A DNA stretch of 37,108 nt. Source: Chitinispirillales bacterium (GTDB lineage Bacteria > Fibrobacterota > Chitinivibrionia > Chitinivibrionales > Chitinivibrionaceae). Below, piece by piece: positions 24,070 through 32,600 of this stretch; the first letter of the stretch is position 1, and the number at the start of each line of letters is the position of its first letter. The position numbers and the translations under genes are program-made. The stretch spans positions 1 to 37,108 of the forward strand of contig JAIRUI010000094.1 in assembly GCA_031254455.1 (NCBI GenBank), read 5' to 3'. The notes beneath the pieces are model-generated. The model was given only the letters and a program-made list of their open reading frames with translations. It searched no databases and was not told the origin of the DNA.

Positions 24070-25725
24070 ATGAAACGGGTTTCATTTACATGGTTTATCA
24101 AGTGTCTGGTAAGTGTGTCGGCAGTATGTGCGGCGGTGTTCGTCGCCGGATGCAGCAAAGGTGAAGAATCAGGCAATCGCAGGCCTACGAATCCGGATTC
24201 GCTTATTATTTTGGGCAATTCGGCTTTGAGGAATGAGAAGTATGACGAAGCGGTTGAGTATTATGAAGCGGCTTTTGAAGCAGATAATAATCATACGAAA
24301 GCTATTATTTATTCAACTATAGCGAAAATTGCAAAAATTAGCGTTGATCGAAAAGTTGTAGATTTGTTCAAAAACCGCTTTGGGTTTACAAATTATCCGA
24401 ATCGCCTCAACGCTTTACTGAGTGACGATTGGCTTACTAAATATCCCGAAGAGTATATTTTGTGGTCATATCGCGATGAAGAAATAGGCAAATGGGTTTA
24501 TTGGCATGATGAGTGGTATGTTAACAGCGGTTACTATCCGGACATTCAAAAAATTGGATACTATTACCAAGAATATGATTACAATAGTTATAATTATTTG
24601 TATTTTTTTGTTTCGGATAGCCCGATTTATGAGAAAGGCAGCGAATATTTACTTCCGGGATTAACTGTTCCAAATTGGATAAAAGGCGGAAGTGATTCTT
24701 GGTATAATGAAACGCTTATGTCCACCGATAAGGCGCATAGTTTTGAAACATGGTGTTTGCTTTTATTTGCAAATGCGGTTGATAAGAATACGGCGGGATT
24801 GAATACCGTTTTAGACGAACTTATTTCATCTGTTTTCGGCGGTTCTTTCGTTGATGCCTGCAATAGAATAAAAAGGTTGGAGAATAATAAAACCGCAGCG
24901 ATAACTCTTGACAGAGATTTTATAGAGGCGTTATATCTGGATGAAATTATTGATGAATATGATTTAATCGGTTGGGCGGAAGTTAATGCGATTACTTCTT
25001 GTATGGTTGGCGTAAAAGCGTGTTTGGAATGGATGGCGGCATATGATTGGGATACGGATTTGAATTTTTTGAAATACGCTTGGAAATCCGATGAAAATGA
25101 TTTTTACGAACACATAAAAACAATTGATTCAAGAAATTTGCCGTTTAATAATAATTTCTTGAACGCAAGACCGGGTAAAATGGGTGTTGCTAAAGCGAGT
25201 TTTGTTACAGCTATTCAAGGGATTAAAGCGTCTTACGATGCGATTATCACGAGTAATTTGTATCCGACAGAAGTAAAAAATGCTTATCCTACAATAAATG
25301 ACGGAATAGGAAAATTACTTTCGGCGATTCAAACCGGCGGGAAATTTTATATTCCGCAAGCCCCAACGGAAGGTAGTTGGCCGACTTCCGGCGGAACAGA
25401 CGTTCTTTTGGGCGTTGATATGGGATTGTTTTTTCAAGAGGGTTATTTTTCGCTGAAGAATGTATTTGAAACCGAAAACGGGAAACCGACATTTTACGCC
25501 GATGGTGTAAAATTGACTTTGTCAAACTATGGAACGGCGATTAGAGACGCTGAGGATTACATAGGGTTGAAATTCAAGACTGCGACAATAAACAATATAG
25601 TGTTTGATTTTCCCGAATTGTATGAAGAAGTTCCGGAATTGACGAACGGAAGCGACGGATGGATTGTTGGAATGTTTCCGCCTGCGCTTGCCAAAACGCT
25701 TTTTGAGAAATATTATAATAAATGA
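24070..25725 (+). CDS. Large lipoprotein with N-terminal TPR-like segment, 551 aa
   Basis: The start at 24070 follows AAAAGGAG and yields a lipoprotein signal, MKRVSFTWFIKCLVSVSAVC with lipobox FVAGC. An upstream in-frame ATG (24034) lacks this logic. Residues ~35-75 look like one TPR unit (SLIILGNSALRNEKYDEAVE, YYEAAFEADNNHTKA). The long remainder is Trp/Tyr-rich and acidic (WSYRDEEIGKWVYWHDEWY) with no known motif. It overlaps the following barrel-like gene as ATGA, so they are probably co-translated. The pair may form an outer-membrane complex. Function unknown. Confidence 0.8.
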   Translation: MKRVSFTWFIKCLVSVSAVCAAVFVAGCSKGEESGNRRPTNPDSLIILGNSALRNEKYDEAVEYYEAAFEADNNHTKAIIYSTIAKIAKISVDRKVVDLFKNRFGFTNYPNRLNALLSDDWLTKYPEEYILWSYRDEEIGKWVYWHDEWYVNSGYYPDIQKIGYYYQEYDYNSYNYLYFFVSDSPIYEKGSEYLLPGLTVPNWIKGGSDSWYNETLMSTDKAHSFETWCLLLFANAVDKNTAGLNTVLDELISSVFGGSFVDACNRIKRLENNKTAAITLDRDFIEALYLDEIIDEYDLIGWAEVNAITSCMVGVKACLEWMAAYDWDTDLNFLKYAWKSDENDFYEHIKTIDSRNLPFNNNFLNARPGKMGVAKASFVTAIQGIKASYDAIITSNLYPTEVKNAYPTINDGIGKLLSAIQTGGKFYIPQAPTEGSWPTSGGTDVLLGVDMGLFFQEGYFSLKNVFETENGKPTFYADGVKLTLSNYGTAIRDAEDYIGLKFKTATINNIVFDFPELYEEVPELTNGSDGWIVGMFPPALAKTLFEKYYNK

Positions 25726-26948
25726 TTGTTAATCTTTTATGTCTAAGAAGTTCCAAAAAATTTTATTTGGGATTTCTTTTTGTATTTGCAATGAAACTTT
25801 GTTTCGCTCAAAATTTTGAAATCGGCAGTAATAACGGGCTACTGTTGTATCGGGAAAACGAAAAAATATTTTTCTCGAACGAAAAAATAAATTACGGCAA
25901 CGAAAAAAACTTCTCAAGTAAATTAAATTTTCTTAAAATTAATTCCGATATGTCTTGGTTTTCGACCGAAATTATCAAAATAGATTATTCGGCAAAATTT
26001 GACTTTAATATTGTCCATCCTGAAATTATCACAGGATTGTTAAAACAATCGGGAATTGAAATTTTATTGGATAATACGGTAGAAAATAAAAAAATTACAA
26101 ATGGTGGTGCGAAAGGTTTTTGCATCGGTTCAAAATTAGGAATTGACCTTAAAAACGTTAAAATTACACCGTCCGTTTTATTTGCAAGATATATCTTTGA
26201 AGACGGGGATTTTAATTTCTTTTACGGTAAACCGGACATTCCAAAATTTCTGCATTTGAACTTATCGGCAGAATACGAAAAGCGGCATAAAATAAATTTT
26301 TCGTATGAAAATTTTATTTTGAATATTCTAAACAACGATGAAATGCGACTTTTCTATTCCGACAATTATGTTTTTGGTGCCTATTATAAATATTCGTTTC
26401 TAAGTTCGCAAAAATTACGTAATTTTTATGGATTTTTAGGAATAAATTATGCGGATTTCTTGGTAAACGGCTCATTAACTCCTGCCAATCAGCGGTATTT
26501 CTTATTTCCCTACTCGTTTTTCAATGTAAACGGAAATGCAAACATATTTGACATTTGGATGGCGATTTCATTTAATCTTCAACAAAAATATTTGAACCAT
26601 CAGTTTAAGATTGGCGGCTTTAATATTTTCGATGGAGAAATAAACGCAAATATCCATTACAAATACAGAAAATTTTTCGGCGATGAAGAGACAAGTAAAA
26701 ATATTGAGACGATAGATTTAAAGAATGCAGGATTTTTATTTTTCCTGTATTCTTTTGAAAGCCCTGATTTTAACATTAAAAATAAATTATATATTTATTT
26801 AGAATTGCAGAAAATCTTCATATGTCCTGTGGGAATTTCCAAATTTTTCACGGACGATGAGTCTGGCGCTTATGATTTTTATGCCAAAGATTATGTAAAA
26901 ACTATTTTATTCTCGGGATTGTCCGGATGTTTGAGAATTAAGTTTTAA
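25722..26948 (+). CDS. Probable outer-membrane beta-barrel protein, 408 aa
   Basis: An N-terminal signal peptide with a longer n-region is visible (KKFYLGFLFVFAMKLCFAQ, cleavage after CFA). The mature part is rich in aromatic, alternating strands (FYGFLGINYADFLVNG, FKIGGFNIFDGEINANIHY) and ends CLRIKF, with the C-terminal Phe typical of BAM-assembled barrels. There is no plug or TonB box. Its ATG overlaps the stop of the upstream lipoprotein (25722-25725), suggesting fixed stoichiometry. No close family is recognised. Its stop is 17 bp from the convergent flgN stop, and no terminator is visible between them. Confidence 0.68.
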   Translation: MIVNLLCLRSSKKFYLGFLFVFAMKLCFAQNFEIGSNNGLLLYRENEKIFFSNEKINYGNEKNFSSKLNFLKINSDMSWFSTEIIKIDYSAKFDFNIVHPEIITGLLKQSGIEILLDNTVENKKITNGGAKGFCIGSKLGIDLKNVKITPSVLFARYIFEDGDFNFFYGKPDIPKFLHLNLSAEYEKRHKINFSYENFILNILNNDEMRLFYSDNYVFGAYYKYSFLSSQKLRNFYGFLGINYADFLVNGSLTPANQRYFLFPYSFFNVNGNANIFDIWMAISFNLQQKYLNHQFKIGGFNIFDGEINANIHYKYRKFFGDEETSKNIETIDLKNAGFLFFLYSFESPDFNIKNKLYIYLELQKIFICPVGISKFFTDDESGAYDFYAKDYVKTILFSGLSGCLRIKF

Positions 26949-26965
26949 CGTTATTATTCGCGCGT

Positions 26966-27457
26966 TTATATTTTCTGGTTTACCAAATTCATGGGTAACG
27001 ACGCTTGTTTCTTCCCGCCAAAACCATATCTAATCGGACGATTTATCTGCTCGGCGATAATTTCCACATTTTTGTGAATATCCAAAACCGCTTCGTTAAG
27101 CAAAAGTTCATTTATTTTTGTTTGCTCAACGTTAGCGTTTGTTTTTTCTTTCAGTTCGTTGTGTAATTTTTTTATAATTATAATATCCTCTTTGGGAAAT
27201 TCGTCAATTATTGAATTTATGTGTTTGAGGCGGTTTTTATCTTCAACGTATGGTGAAAGCAAATCAATTCTGTTTCTTTCCAACGAGTCCATCTGTTCAA
27301 CCACAAAATCTATTTCCGTTGAAAGCGTCCTTATTTCCGTTAAATTTCGTGCATTTATTGCGTCATGCATTTTTGCGTTCATTATTTTTAATTGTCCCTG
27401 AAGCATAATCTGTTGCGAGATTATCGTCTTGAATTTTTTTATTATGTCTTTATCCAT
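26966..27457 (-). CDS. flgN: FlgN-like flagellar chaperone, 163 aa
   Basis: A wholly helical, coiled-coil protein (IISQQIMLQGQLKIMNAKMH, EMDSLERNR-type heptads) of FlgN length. FlgN keeps hook-filament junction proteins FlgK and FlgL soluble and delivers them to the export gate. Direct motif evidence is weak because FlgN diverges fast. The assignment leans on size, helicity and the position right after flgJ, which it overlaps by 8 nt with its own GGAGGAG site inside flgJ. The C-terminal GYGFGG-like stretch (RPIRYGFGGKKQASLP) is basic and disordered. Confidence 0.65.
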   Translation of the reverse strand: MDKDIIKKFKTIISQQIMLQGQLKIMNAKMHDAINARNLTEIRTLSTEIDFVVEQMDSLERNRIDLLSPYVEDKNRLKHINSIIDEFPKEDIIIIKKLHNELKEKTNANVEQTKINELLLNEAVLDIHKNVEIIAEQINRPIRYGFGGKKQASLPMNLVNQKI

Positions 27458-28301
27458 TTTTCTCCTCCGAATTTGAAATATTATCTAATTTTTCTTTTAT
27501 TTTTCGTACATAATTTTGAGTTTCTCTAAACGGGGGAATACCGCCGTATTTTTCTACATTTGTAGGACCTGCATTATACGCGGCAAGAGCAAGGTTTACG
27601 TTTCCATTAAACTTGTTAAGCATTTGTTTAAGATACTGAGTCGCTCCCATAACGTTTTCCGACGGATTAAAAACATTTTTTACACCCATGTCTTTTGCCG
27701 TTTTCGGCATAAGCTGCATAAGTCCCGACGCTCCTGTTTTTGATTTTGCCGCGGGGTTTCCGCCTGATTCCGCTTCTATTACCGCCGCAATCAAGTTTTT
27801 ATCAATTCCGTATTTTTGAGATGCTTTTTCTATAATTTTATCCCATCGACGAACTTGCAAAGGAAACGTTTCCTGTAAAAAAGAATTTGAATTTTGCGTT
27901 TTTTTGTCGTCAAACAAAATATTTGGGTTGGCGAATGACCGCAGTGTTGTTGCGTCGAATATGTTTGAACGTCTATAATTTTCCTGTGATTTTAACGCTT
28001 TTATAGCGGATAACGGATCAATTTCTCTATCTCTTTGACTCATTTGAGAAATTATGGTTTTGGCAAGTCCGAGATTTCCGTTTTGAACCATCATTTTCGT
28101 GTATTCGCTGTCAAGCATTTCGGTAAAAATCTCTTCTCCCGTACTTCTACCCATCAATGTATTTTCGGGAACGGTTTTGCGCATTTCTTTCACCATAATT
28201 TCGGCAAACATTCTTTCGAATTCTATAGCCGCTTTGGCAAGTTTCTCGGATTTATTGTTTCCGTCTGTGAATATTTCGTTACTGTTAATTGCCTGAATCA
28301 T
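27450..28301 (-). CDS. flgJ: FlgJ: rod-binding domain fused to lytic transglycosylase
   Basis: 283 aa. Residues ~15-85 are the FlgJ rod-binding domain (AAIEFERMFAEIMVKEMRKT, FTEMLDSEYTKMM), the cap on which the flagellar rod assembles in the periplasm. Residues ~150-275 are an SLT/GH23 lytic transglycosylase: IIEKASQKYGIDKNLIAAVI, catalytic Glu178 in EAESGG, GASGLMQLMPKTA, ALAAYNAGPTNVEKYGG. It would open peptidoglycan for the rod. Enteric FlgJ instead has a glucosaminidase C-terminus, so this is the SLT-type fusion. No signal peptide, as for FlgJ exported by the flagellar system. It has GGGGAGG in front of ATG and a sigma-54 promoter immediately upstream. Confidence 0.93.
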   Translation of the reverse strand: MIQAINSNEIFTDGNNKSEKLAKAAIEFERMFAEIMVKEMRKTVPENTLMGRSTGEEIFTEMLDSEYTKMMVQNGNLGLAKTIISQMSQRDREIDPLSAIKALKSQENYRRSNIFDATTLRSFANPNILFDDKKTQNSNSFLQETFPLQVRRWDKIIEKASQKYGIDKNLIAAVIEAESGGNPAAKSKTGASGLMQLMPKTAKDMGVKNVFNPSENVMGATQYLKQMLNKFNGNVNLALAAYNAGPTNVEKYGGIPPFRETQNYVRKIKEKLDNISNSEEKNG

Positions 28302-28323
28302 TTGCGCCTCCCCATTCTAAATT

Positions 28324-28340
28324 TGCAAATTTTGTGCCAA
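28324..28340 (-). promoter_or_regulatory. Sigma-54 (-24/-12) promoter of flgJ-flgN
   Basis: The minus strand reads TTGGCACAAAATTTGCA, matching 16 of 17 positions of YTGGCACGRNNNTTGCW. The -12 GC (28325-28326) predicts transcription from about 28313, at the edge of the ribosome-binding site GGGGAGG (28307-28313), giving a leader of about 12 nt. This implies RpoN plus an enhancer-binding activator for rod assembly genes. Confidence 0.85.
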
Positions 28341-28418
28341 ATCATGTTTAATTCGAGATGCCGGGTGTGAAAATTGATATTATGTTAAAATATTGCAAAA
28401 TTTGCGAAAAAATTTCCG

Positions 28419-29459
28419 CTATTTGAGTAATTCCATTGCTTTAGGGACGATTTTGTCAAGCGGCAAAACAAATTCCGCTGCGTTCAATTTTACGGCGCTT
28501 CCGGGCATTCCCCATACTACGGAACTCGCTTCGTCTTGCGCAATTGTTCTTGCGCCCGCTTTTTTCATTTTAAGCAACCCTTCTGCACCGTCGCCGCCCA
28601 TTCCCGTGAGAATGACGCCAACTGCGGATTTTCCCGCTTGTTCCGCCGTAGAATTGAACAAATGCTCTACGCACGGTCTTTGATAATGAAGCGGCTCGCC
28701 ATTTCCTATCTTGACTTCGTAACGCCCTCCGTCCCGTTTTAGCCACATATGGTAATTACCCGGAGCTATAAGCACTTGACCGGTTACTACGGAATCTCCA
28801 TCCTTTGCTTCTTTTACGGTTACGTCGCAAATAGTGTTTAGCCGCTCTGCAAAAGTTCGTGAAAATCCTGCGGGAATATGTTGAACGACGAGTGTTCCGG
28901 GCGCGTTTTTAGGCAGGGACGGTAAAATTCTTTCTAAAGCGACCGTTCCGCCGGTTGAACTTCCTATTACTAAAATTCTATTAGTTGTCGCCGTAAACGA
29001 TGTAATTTTCGCAAAAGCCGTAGAAGAAGAGGTTTGTATTTGAATTTTTTTCACATTCACCAATACCGCCGTTTTAATTTTTTCAATGAGAAGCGGAATT
29101 ACTTCTTCGATTGAATATGCCTCACAAGGCTTTGTTACTACATCGACAGCGCCGCACCGTAATGCTTCCAAAGCCAATTGTGAGCTTTGTTGAGCAAGCG
29201 AAGAAACGATAATTGTAGGAATCGGAAAATTCTGCATTATTTTACGCAGAAACGTAATTCCGTCCATTCGCGGCATTTCTATATCTAACAGCATTACATC
29301 GGGTTTGTTTTTCGTAATCATCTCTCTTGCAACATAAGGATCAGGAGCCGTGTTTATGATTTCAATTACCGGGCATTTTTCAAGTTCCCTAGAAAGAACT
29401 CTCCTCACGAGTGCGGAATCATCAACTATCATTACCTTAATTTTGTTACTCAGTATCAT
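28419..29459 (-). CDS. cheB: Chemotaxis methylesterase/glutamine deamidase CheB
   Basis: About 346 aa. The receiver domain (KVMIVDDSALVRR, phosphorylated Asp in VMLLDIEMPRMDG, TKP) is joined by a linker to the catalytic methylesterase: GSSTGG with the nucleophile Ser, VVQHIPAGFSRTFAERL, and GMGGDGAEGL with the catalytic Asp. It removes methyl groups from receptors to reset sensitivity once phosphorylated by CheA. The start at 29459 is preferred because GGGGA lies upstream; ATG 29474 has an abutting SD-like sequence. It overlaps cheD by 14 nt and ends the cheW-cheD-cheB operon. No cheA or cheR is in the window. Confidence 0.96.
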   Translation of the reverse strand: MILSNKIKVMIVDDSALVRRVLSRELEKCPVIEIINTAPDPYVAREMITKNKPDVMLLDIEMPRMDGITFLRKIMQNFPIPTIIVSSLAQQSSQLALEALRCGAVDVVTKPCEAYSIEEVIPLLIEKIKTAVLVNVKKIQIQTSSSTAFAKITSFTATTNRILVIGSSTGGTVALERILPSLPKNAPGTLVVQHIPAGFSRTFAERLNTICDVTVKEAKDGDSVVTGQVLIAPGNYHMWLKRDGGRYEVKIGNGEPLHYQRPCVEHLFNSTAEQAGKSAVGVILTGMGGDGAEGLLKMKKAGARTIAQDEASSVVWGMPGSAVKLNAAEFVLPLDKIVPKAMELLK

Positions 29460-29934
29460 CGTTCCAATCCCCATCTCTTAATTTTCTTACTTTAACGACC
29501 GCAACGTTTCCGTTTTCCGCGTTGAAAACAATTTTTCGTCCCACTCTTCCGCCTACGTCTTCGCATATTACGGGGATGCGGTTTTGGTGGAGAATATATC
29601 TTGCCGCCTCAATATTTTGTTCCGCTGTCTTGTCGGGAAGAGCTGTAGGCGACGCACCACCCAAAATATGGGCTGAAAGCGAACGGCGTTTTGATCCGGC
29701 GCCGCTTAAAGTTCTCAACATTGTCGGTATGGATTCGGAGGCATACAAGCCGGACGGGCGGTCGCCGATAGCAGGAGCGGGAAAAACAAAGTGACACATG
29801 CAAGCGTATTTTAGTTCTTCGTCCCAAATACATATTGAAACAGCACTGCCCACTACGGTTCTTATGAATCCGTTTTTTTTTGCCAGATAAACTTGACCGG
29901 GCTTTAGAGTGTATGGAGCTATTTCATCGAACAT
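29446..29934 (-). CDS. cheD: CheD-family protein with catalytic Cys replaced by Ala
   Basis: 162 aa, normal CheD length, with fold motifs KPGQVYLAK, TVVGSAVSICIWD, CMCHFVFP, SAHILGGAS, NIEAARYIL, VICEDVGGRVGRKI. CheD normally deamidates receptor glutamines using a Cys in GSCV and a His about 17 residues later (Cys27/His44 in Thermotoga). Here the segment is GSAV: Ala31 (codon GCT) replaces Cys, while His48 is kept at the same spacing. Deamidation is therefore unlikely. Binding to CheC/CheX-type phosphatases or receptors could remain, and a cheX gene exists at 15188. It sits 12 nt after cheW and overlaps cheB. Confidence 0.92.
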   Translation of the reverse strand: MFDEIAPYTLKPGQVYLAKKNGFIRTVVGSAVSICIWDEELKYACMCHFVFPAPAIGDRPSGLYASESIPTMLRTLSGAGSKRRSLSAHILGGASPTALPDKTAEQNIEAARYILHQNRIPVICEDVGGRVGRKIVFNAENGNVAVVKVRKLRDGDWNDDTE

Positions 29935-29946
29935 CCGTTCTCCAAA

Positions 29947-30441
29947 TTAAAAGGCTTGTTTCAATGTTGCAAATTCTTCCGAAACCAAAATTTCGTTCAA
30001 ATCCAAAAGAAATCGAACTTTATCGCTCATGCGAACCGCACCTATAATATGTTTCGCACTTTTACTGGCGCCTATATCCGGTTTGTCGGTAAGCATTTCT
30101 TCGTTAATGTCCATTACATCTTTTACTTCGTCAATGATTATGCCGACAATCAACACGCTCTGTCTGTCGGAAATCTCGGTTATCAATATGCACGTTTTTT
30201 CAGTTTCTTCTACAGGAGGCATGTTGAATTTGCTGTGAAGATTAAGGATAGGCACTACTTTTCCGCGAAGATTAAGTACGCCTCGAATAAATTTAGGGGA
30301 GCGGGGGATTCTTGTTATCTGTTGAATTTGAATTACTTGCTGAATTTTAAGGATATCAACTGCATATTCGCCGTTACCGAGCACAAATGAAAGATATTTT
30401 CCAATCAATTTCTCAGAATTAACATGTTTTTTTTCCGGCAT
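29947..30441 (-). CDS. cheW: Chemotaxis coupling protein CheW
   Basis: 164 aa; joins receptors to CheA under the inner membrane. Two SH3-like barrels: KYLSFVLGNGEYAVDILKIQ, the conserved RIPRSPKFIRGVLNLRGKVVPI-type segment (seen as SPKFIRGVLNLRGKVVPIL), LITEISDRQSVLIVGIIIDE, and KHIIGAVRMSDKVRFLLDL. The Asn-Leu-Arg-Gly core that contacts receptor and CheA is intact. The SD GGAAGG lies upstream. It leads the cheW-cheD-cheB operon. Confidence 0.96.
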   Translation of the reverse strand: MPEKKHVNSEKLIGKYLSFVLGNGEYAVDILKIQQVIQIQQITRIPRSPKFIRGVLNLRGKVVPILNLHSKFNMPPVEETEKTCILITEISDRQSVLIVGIIIDEVKDVMDINEEMLTDKPDIGASKSAKHIIGAVRMSDKVRFLLDLNEILVSEEFATLKQAF

Positions 30442-30466
30442 AAGTTTAAATTCCTTCCAAAAGACG

Positions 30467-30494
30467 GATATAAGACGATTACAAAAATTATCAA
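30467..30494 (-). promoter_or_regulatory. Possible sigma-70 promoter of cheW operon
   Basis: On the minus strand TTGATA (30489-30494) and TATATC (30467-30472) are separated by 16 nt, about 25 nt upstream of the cheW start. The -35 is good and the -10 moderate. No sigma-54 or sigma-28 pattern is seen here, unlike flgJ. Confidence 0.4.
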
Positions 30495-30518
30495 AGATAA
30501 TGTGAATATATTATATTT

Positions 30519-31160
30519 TTAATTGTATATGCAATAGTCTGTGTATTCTTTTAAAATTTTTGACAAAACGGCTTTTGGGTTTTCGGATTTATTGAGAAGT
30601 CGTACCGTACAAAAATTATGTCCGCCTGCCTGCAAAACCGCTTTTATATTGTTAAAATTAATTCCGCCGATACAGACCGACGGCAAAGTGGAATTATCGA
30701 CCATTTCTTTCATTTTCTCAAGTCCCAAAACCGGATCCGGAATTTGTTTGGTAGGCGTTGGATAAACCGGACCTATTCCTATATAGTCTATTTTTTCGTT
30801 TTGAGCGTTTTTTGTTTGGTTTATGTTGTGCGTAGATAATCCGATAATCGCATCTTCGCCGAAAATCGTTCTTGCATAGTCTGGTTTTACATCGTCCTGA
30901 CCTAAATGAACGCCGTCCGCTCCGCAGTCCTTTGCTATGTCAACAAAATCGTTTACAATAAAAATCGTTTTTGAATTTTGTGTCGTTTTACGAATGTTTT
31001 CCGCGGTTTTTAATATTTTGAATTTGTTTTCGTCTTTCATTCGCAGCTGCAAAAACGATATTTCGTTTTCTACAAGCAATTTAGCAAGATAATCGTATCC
31101 GCGAACCGGATCGGTCAAGATTGAATAAAATCCGAAATCTGTTTTTATTTTTGGGTTCAC
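30519..31160 (-). CDS. thiE: Thiamine-phosphate synthase
   Basis: Joins the pyrimidine (HMP-PP) and thiazole phosphates to thiamine phosphate; cytoplasmic TIM barrel. Motifs: FLQLRMKDENKF (family LQLRxKD), IVNDFVDIAKDCGADGVHLGQDD, IGLSTHN, YIGIGPVYPTPTK and CIGGIN. The GTG start at 31160 is chosen because AAAAGGAAAA lies just upstream and it gives 213 aa, the usual ThiE length. An in-frame ATG at 31247 would add 29 residues and run into folC. There is no space for a TPP riboswitch in the 70-bp divergent gap with folC, and no THI-box was seen. Confidence 0.93.
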   Translation of the reverse strand: MNPKIKTDFGFYSILTDPVRGYDYLAKLLVENEISFLQLRMKDENKFKILKTAENIRKTTQNSKTIFIVNDFVDIAKDCGADGVHLGQDDVKPDYARTIFGEDAIIGLSTHNINQTKNAQNEKIDYIGIGPVYPTPTKQIPDPVLGLEKMKEMVDNSTLPSVCIGGINFNNIKAVLQAGGHNFCTVRLLNKSENPKAVLSKILKEYTDYCIYN

Positions 31161-31230
31161 TTTAGATTTTCCTTTTTGTTCATAAAAATAATATTTTCCT
31201 GTAGATACAATTTTACGAACGGGATGTTTT

Positions 31231-32499
31231 ATGATGACTGATATCAATAATTTATACGAAATTCAACAATCGTTGTTCGGAAGAAGTCGCGACAAAATAA
31301 ATCCGGGACTTGAGAGAATTAGTTCTGCGGCTCAAGAAATCGGTAATCCGCAATATTCCTGTAAAACGATTCATATAGCCGGAACAAACGGAAAAGGTTC
31401 TACTGCCGCAATGATTGCGCACGGTCTTATGGCGTCGGGTGAAAAAGTAGGGCTTTTCACTTCTCCGCATATTTTTTCTTTCAAAGAAAGGTTTTATATT
31501 GACGGGGAATTCGTTTCTGCGAAGAAATGGCTTGGTGTTTACGGCAGATTAGAAAAAATCTTTGAAAAATACGATTTGACGTTTTTTGAAATTTCCACTC
31601 TTATAGCTTTTGAATTATTCCGCGAAGAAGAATGTTCCTGGACAGTGCTTGAAACCGGTATGGGCGGATTACTTGACGCTACAAATATTTGCGTTCCGCA
31701 GGCGAGCGTTATCACGACGATAGGAATTGATCACACAATGTATTTGGGGAATACAATCCAAGAAATTACAAAAGAAAAATTAGGTATCGTAAAAAGCGGA
31801 GTTCCGTTGGTAATAAGCGGCGCTAATGAAGAAAGAATAATAAAACAAGCGCAAAAATGCTGCTGGGAAAGAAATTCAAATATTATAATTTCAGATTTAT
31901 CCAGAATAAGAAACGTCGCTAATTCCGAAAACCCGCCAGAAATTTGTTTGGATTTGAAAAATATTTACAAACTTGCAATGAGCGGTGAGTTTCAAAAAGT
32001 CAATTTTATTCTTGCTGTAACGGTTTTGGAAACACTCGGATTGAGTATGAGTCGAGAAATTTGCAAAAGCGTTGCGAAAGCGGCTATTCCTGCAAGAATG
32101 CAGAAAACGGAATTTCAGGACAAAACCGTGATTTTTGACGTAGCGCATAATCCGCAGGCGATGAAAAATTTTACCGATTCTCTAAAAAAAGAGAAATTAA
32201 ACTCACCTGTTTGCGCAATTTTAGGAATGATGGGCGATAAAAATACAAAAGAAACATTAAAATTTATCACGCCTATAGTTGATAATATTTTTTGTTTTAC
32301 TCCGTTAACGAAACGGGCGGAGCCGGCAGATTATTTGGCAAAGACTTTAAGGGACATCGGGGCAAAAAATGTTTTTATCTGCAAATCGTCTAAAGACGCT
32401 TTGCAAAAATCGTTAGAGCAAGGTAAAACCATTTTGGTAAGCGGTTCTTTTTATACGGTATCAGAAGTTATGGAGGCGGCAAATATAGTGAATTTTTGA
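31231..32499 (+). CDS. folC: Folylpolyglutamate/dihydrofolate synthase
   Basis: ATP-dependent Mur-ligase-fold enzyme that adds glutamate to folates and, in most bacteria, to dihydropteroate. 422 aa. Motifs: the P-loop HIAGTNGKGSTAAMIA, GLFTSPHIFSFKERF, LETGMGGLLDATN (usually GLGGRLDATN), IGIDHTMYLGNTIQEI with EKLGIVKSGVP, VFDVAHNPQA and ILGMMGDKN. GGGATG lies before two tandem ATGs (31231 and 31234). Divergent from thiE. Confidence 0.96.
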   Translation: MMTDINNLYEIQQSLFGRSRDKINPGLERISSAAQEIGNPQYSCKTIHIAGTNGKGSTAAMIAHGLMASGEKVGLFTSPHIFSFKERFYIDGEFVSAKKWLGVYGRLEKIFEKYDLTFFEISTLIAFELFREEECSWTVLETGMGGLLDATNICVPQASVITTIGIDHTMYLGNTIQEITKEKLGIVKSGVPLVISGANEERIIKQAQKCCWERNSNIIISDLSRIRNVANSENPPEICLDLKNIYKLAMSGEFQKVNFILAVTVLETLGLSMSREICKSVAKAAIPARMQKTEFQDKTVIFDVAHNPQAMKNFTDSLKKEKLNSPVCAILGMMGDKNTKETLKFITPIVDNIFCFTPLTKRAEPADYLAKTLRDIGAKNVFICKSSKDALQKSLEQGKTILVSGSFYTVSEVMEAANIVNF

Positions 32500-32600
32500 A
32501 AAAAAGAGAAAATGTACAAAAAATTTCGGGAAAACAACATTTTCAATTCTAAAATTATATTATTTTATTAACTTAAATTCAAAAACAAACGGGGGAATAT

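Noticed and set aside
24739..24752. AGTTTTGAAACATG, a 14-bp match to the core of the 23-bp repeat
   Set aside because: It lies inside lipoprotein coding sequence (Ser-Phe-Glu-Thr) with no flanking similarity, so probably chance.
28388..28425. GCGGAAA/TTTTCGC hairpin at the end of cheB
   Set aside because: The loop would be about 2 nt and no T-tract follows, so it does not qualify as a terminator.
29956..30390. 144-codon + strand open frame across cheW
   Set aside because: Antisense shadow of a well-supported CheW. Phe/Tyr-rich with no recognisable motif.
31161..31230. Search for a TPP riboswitch before thiE
   Set aside because: Only 70 bp separate thiE and folC, and no CTGAGA-type THI-box or extended folding was seen.
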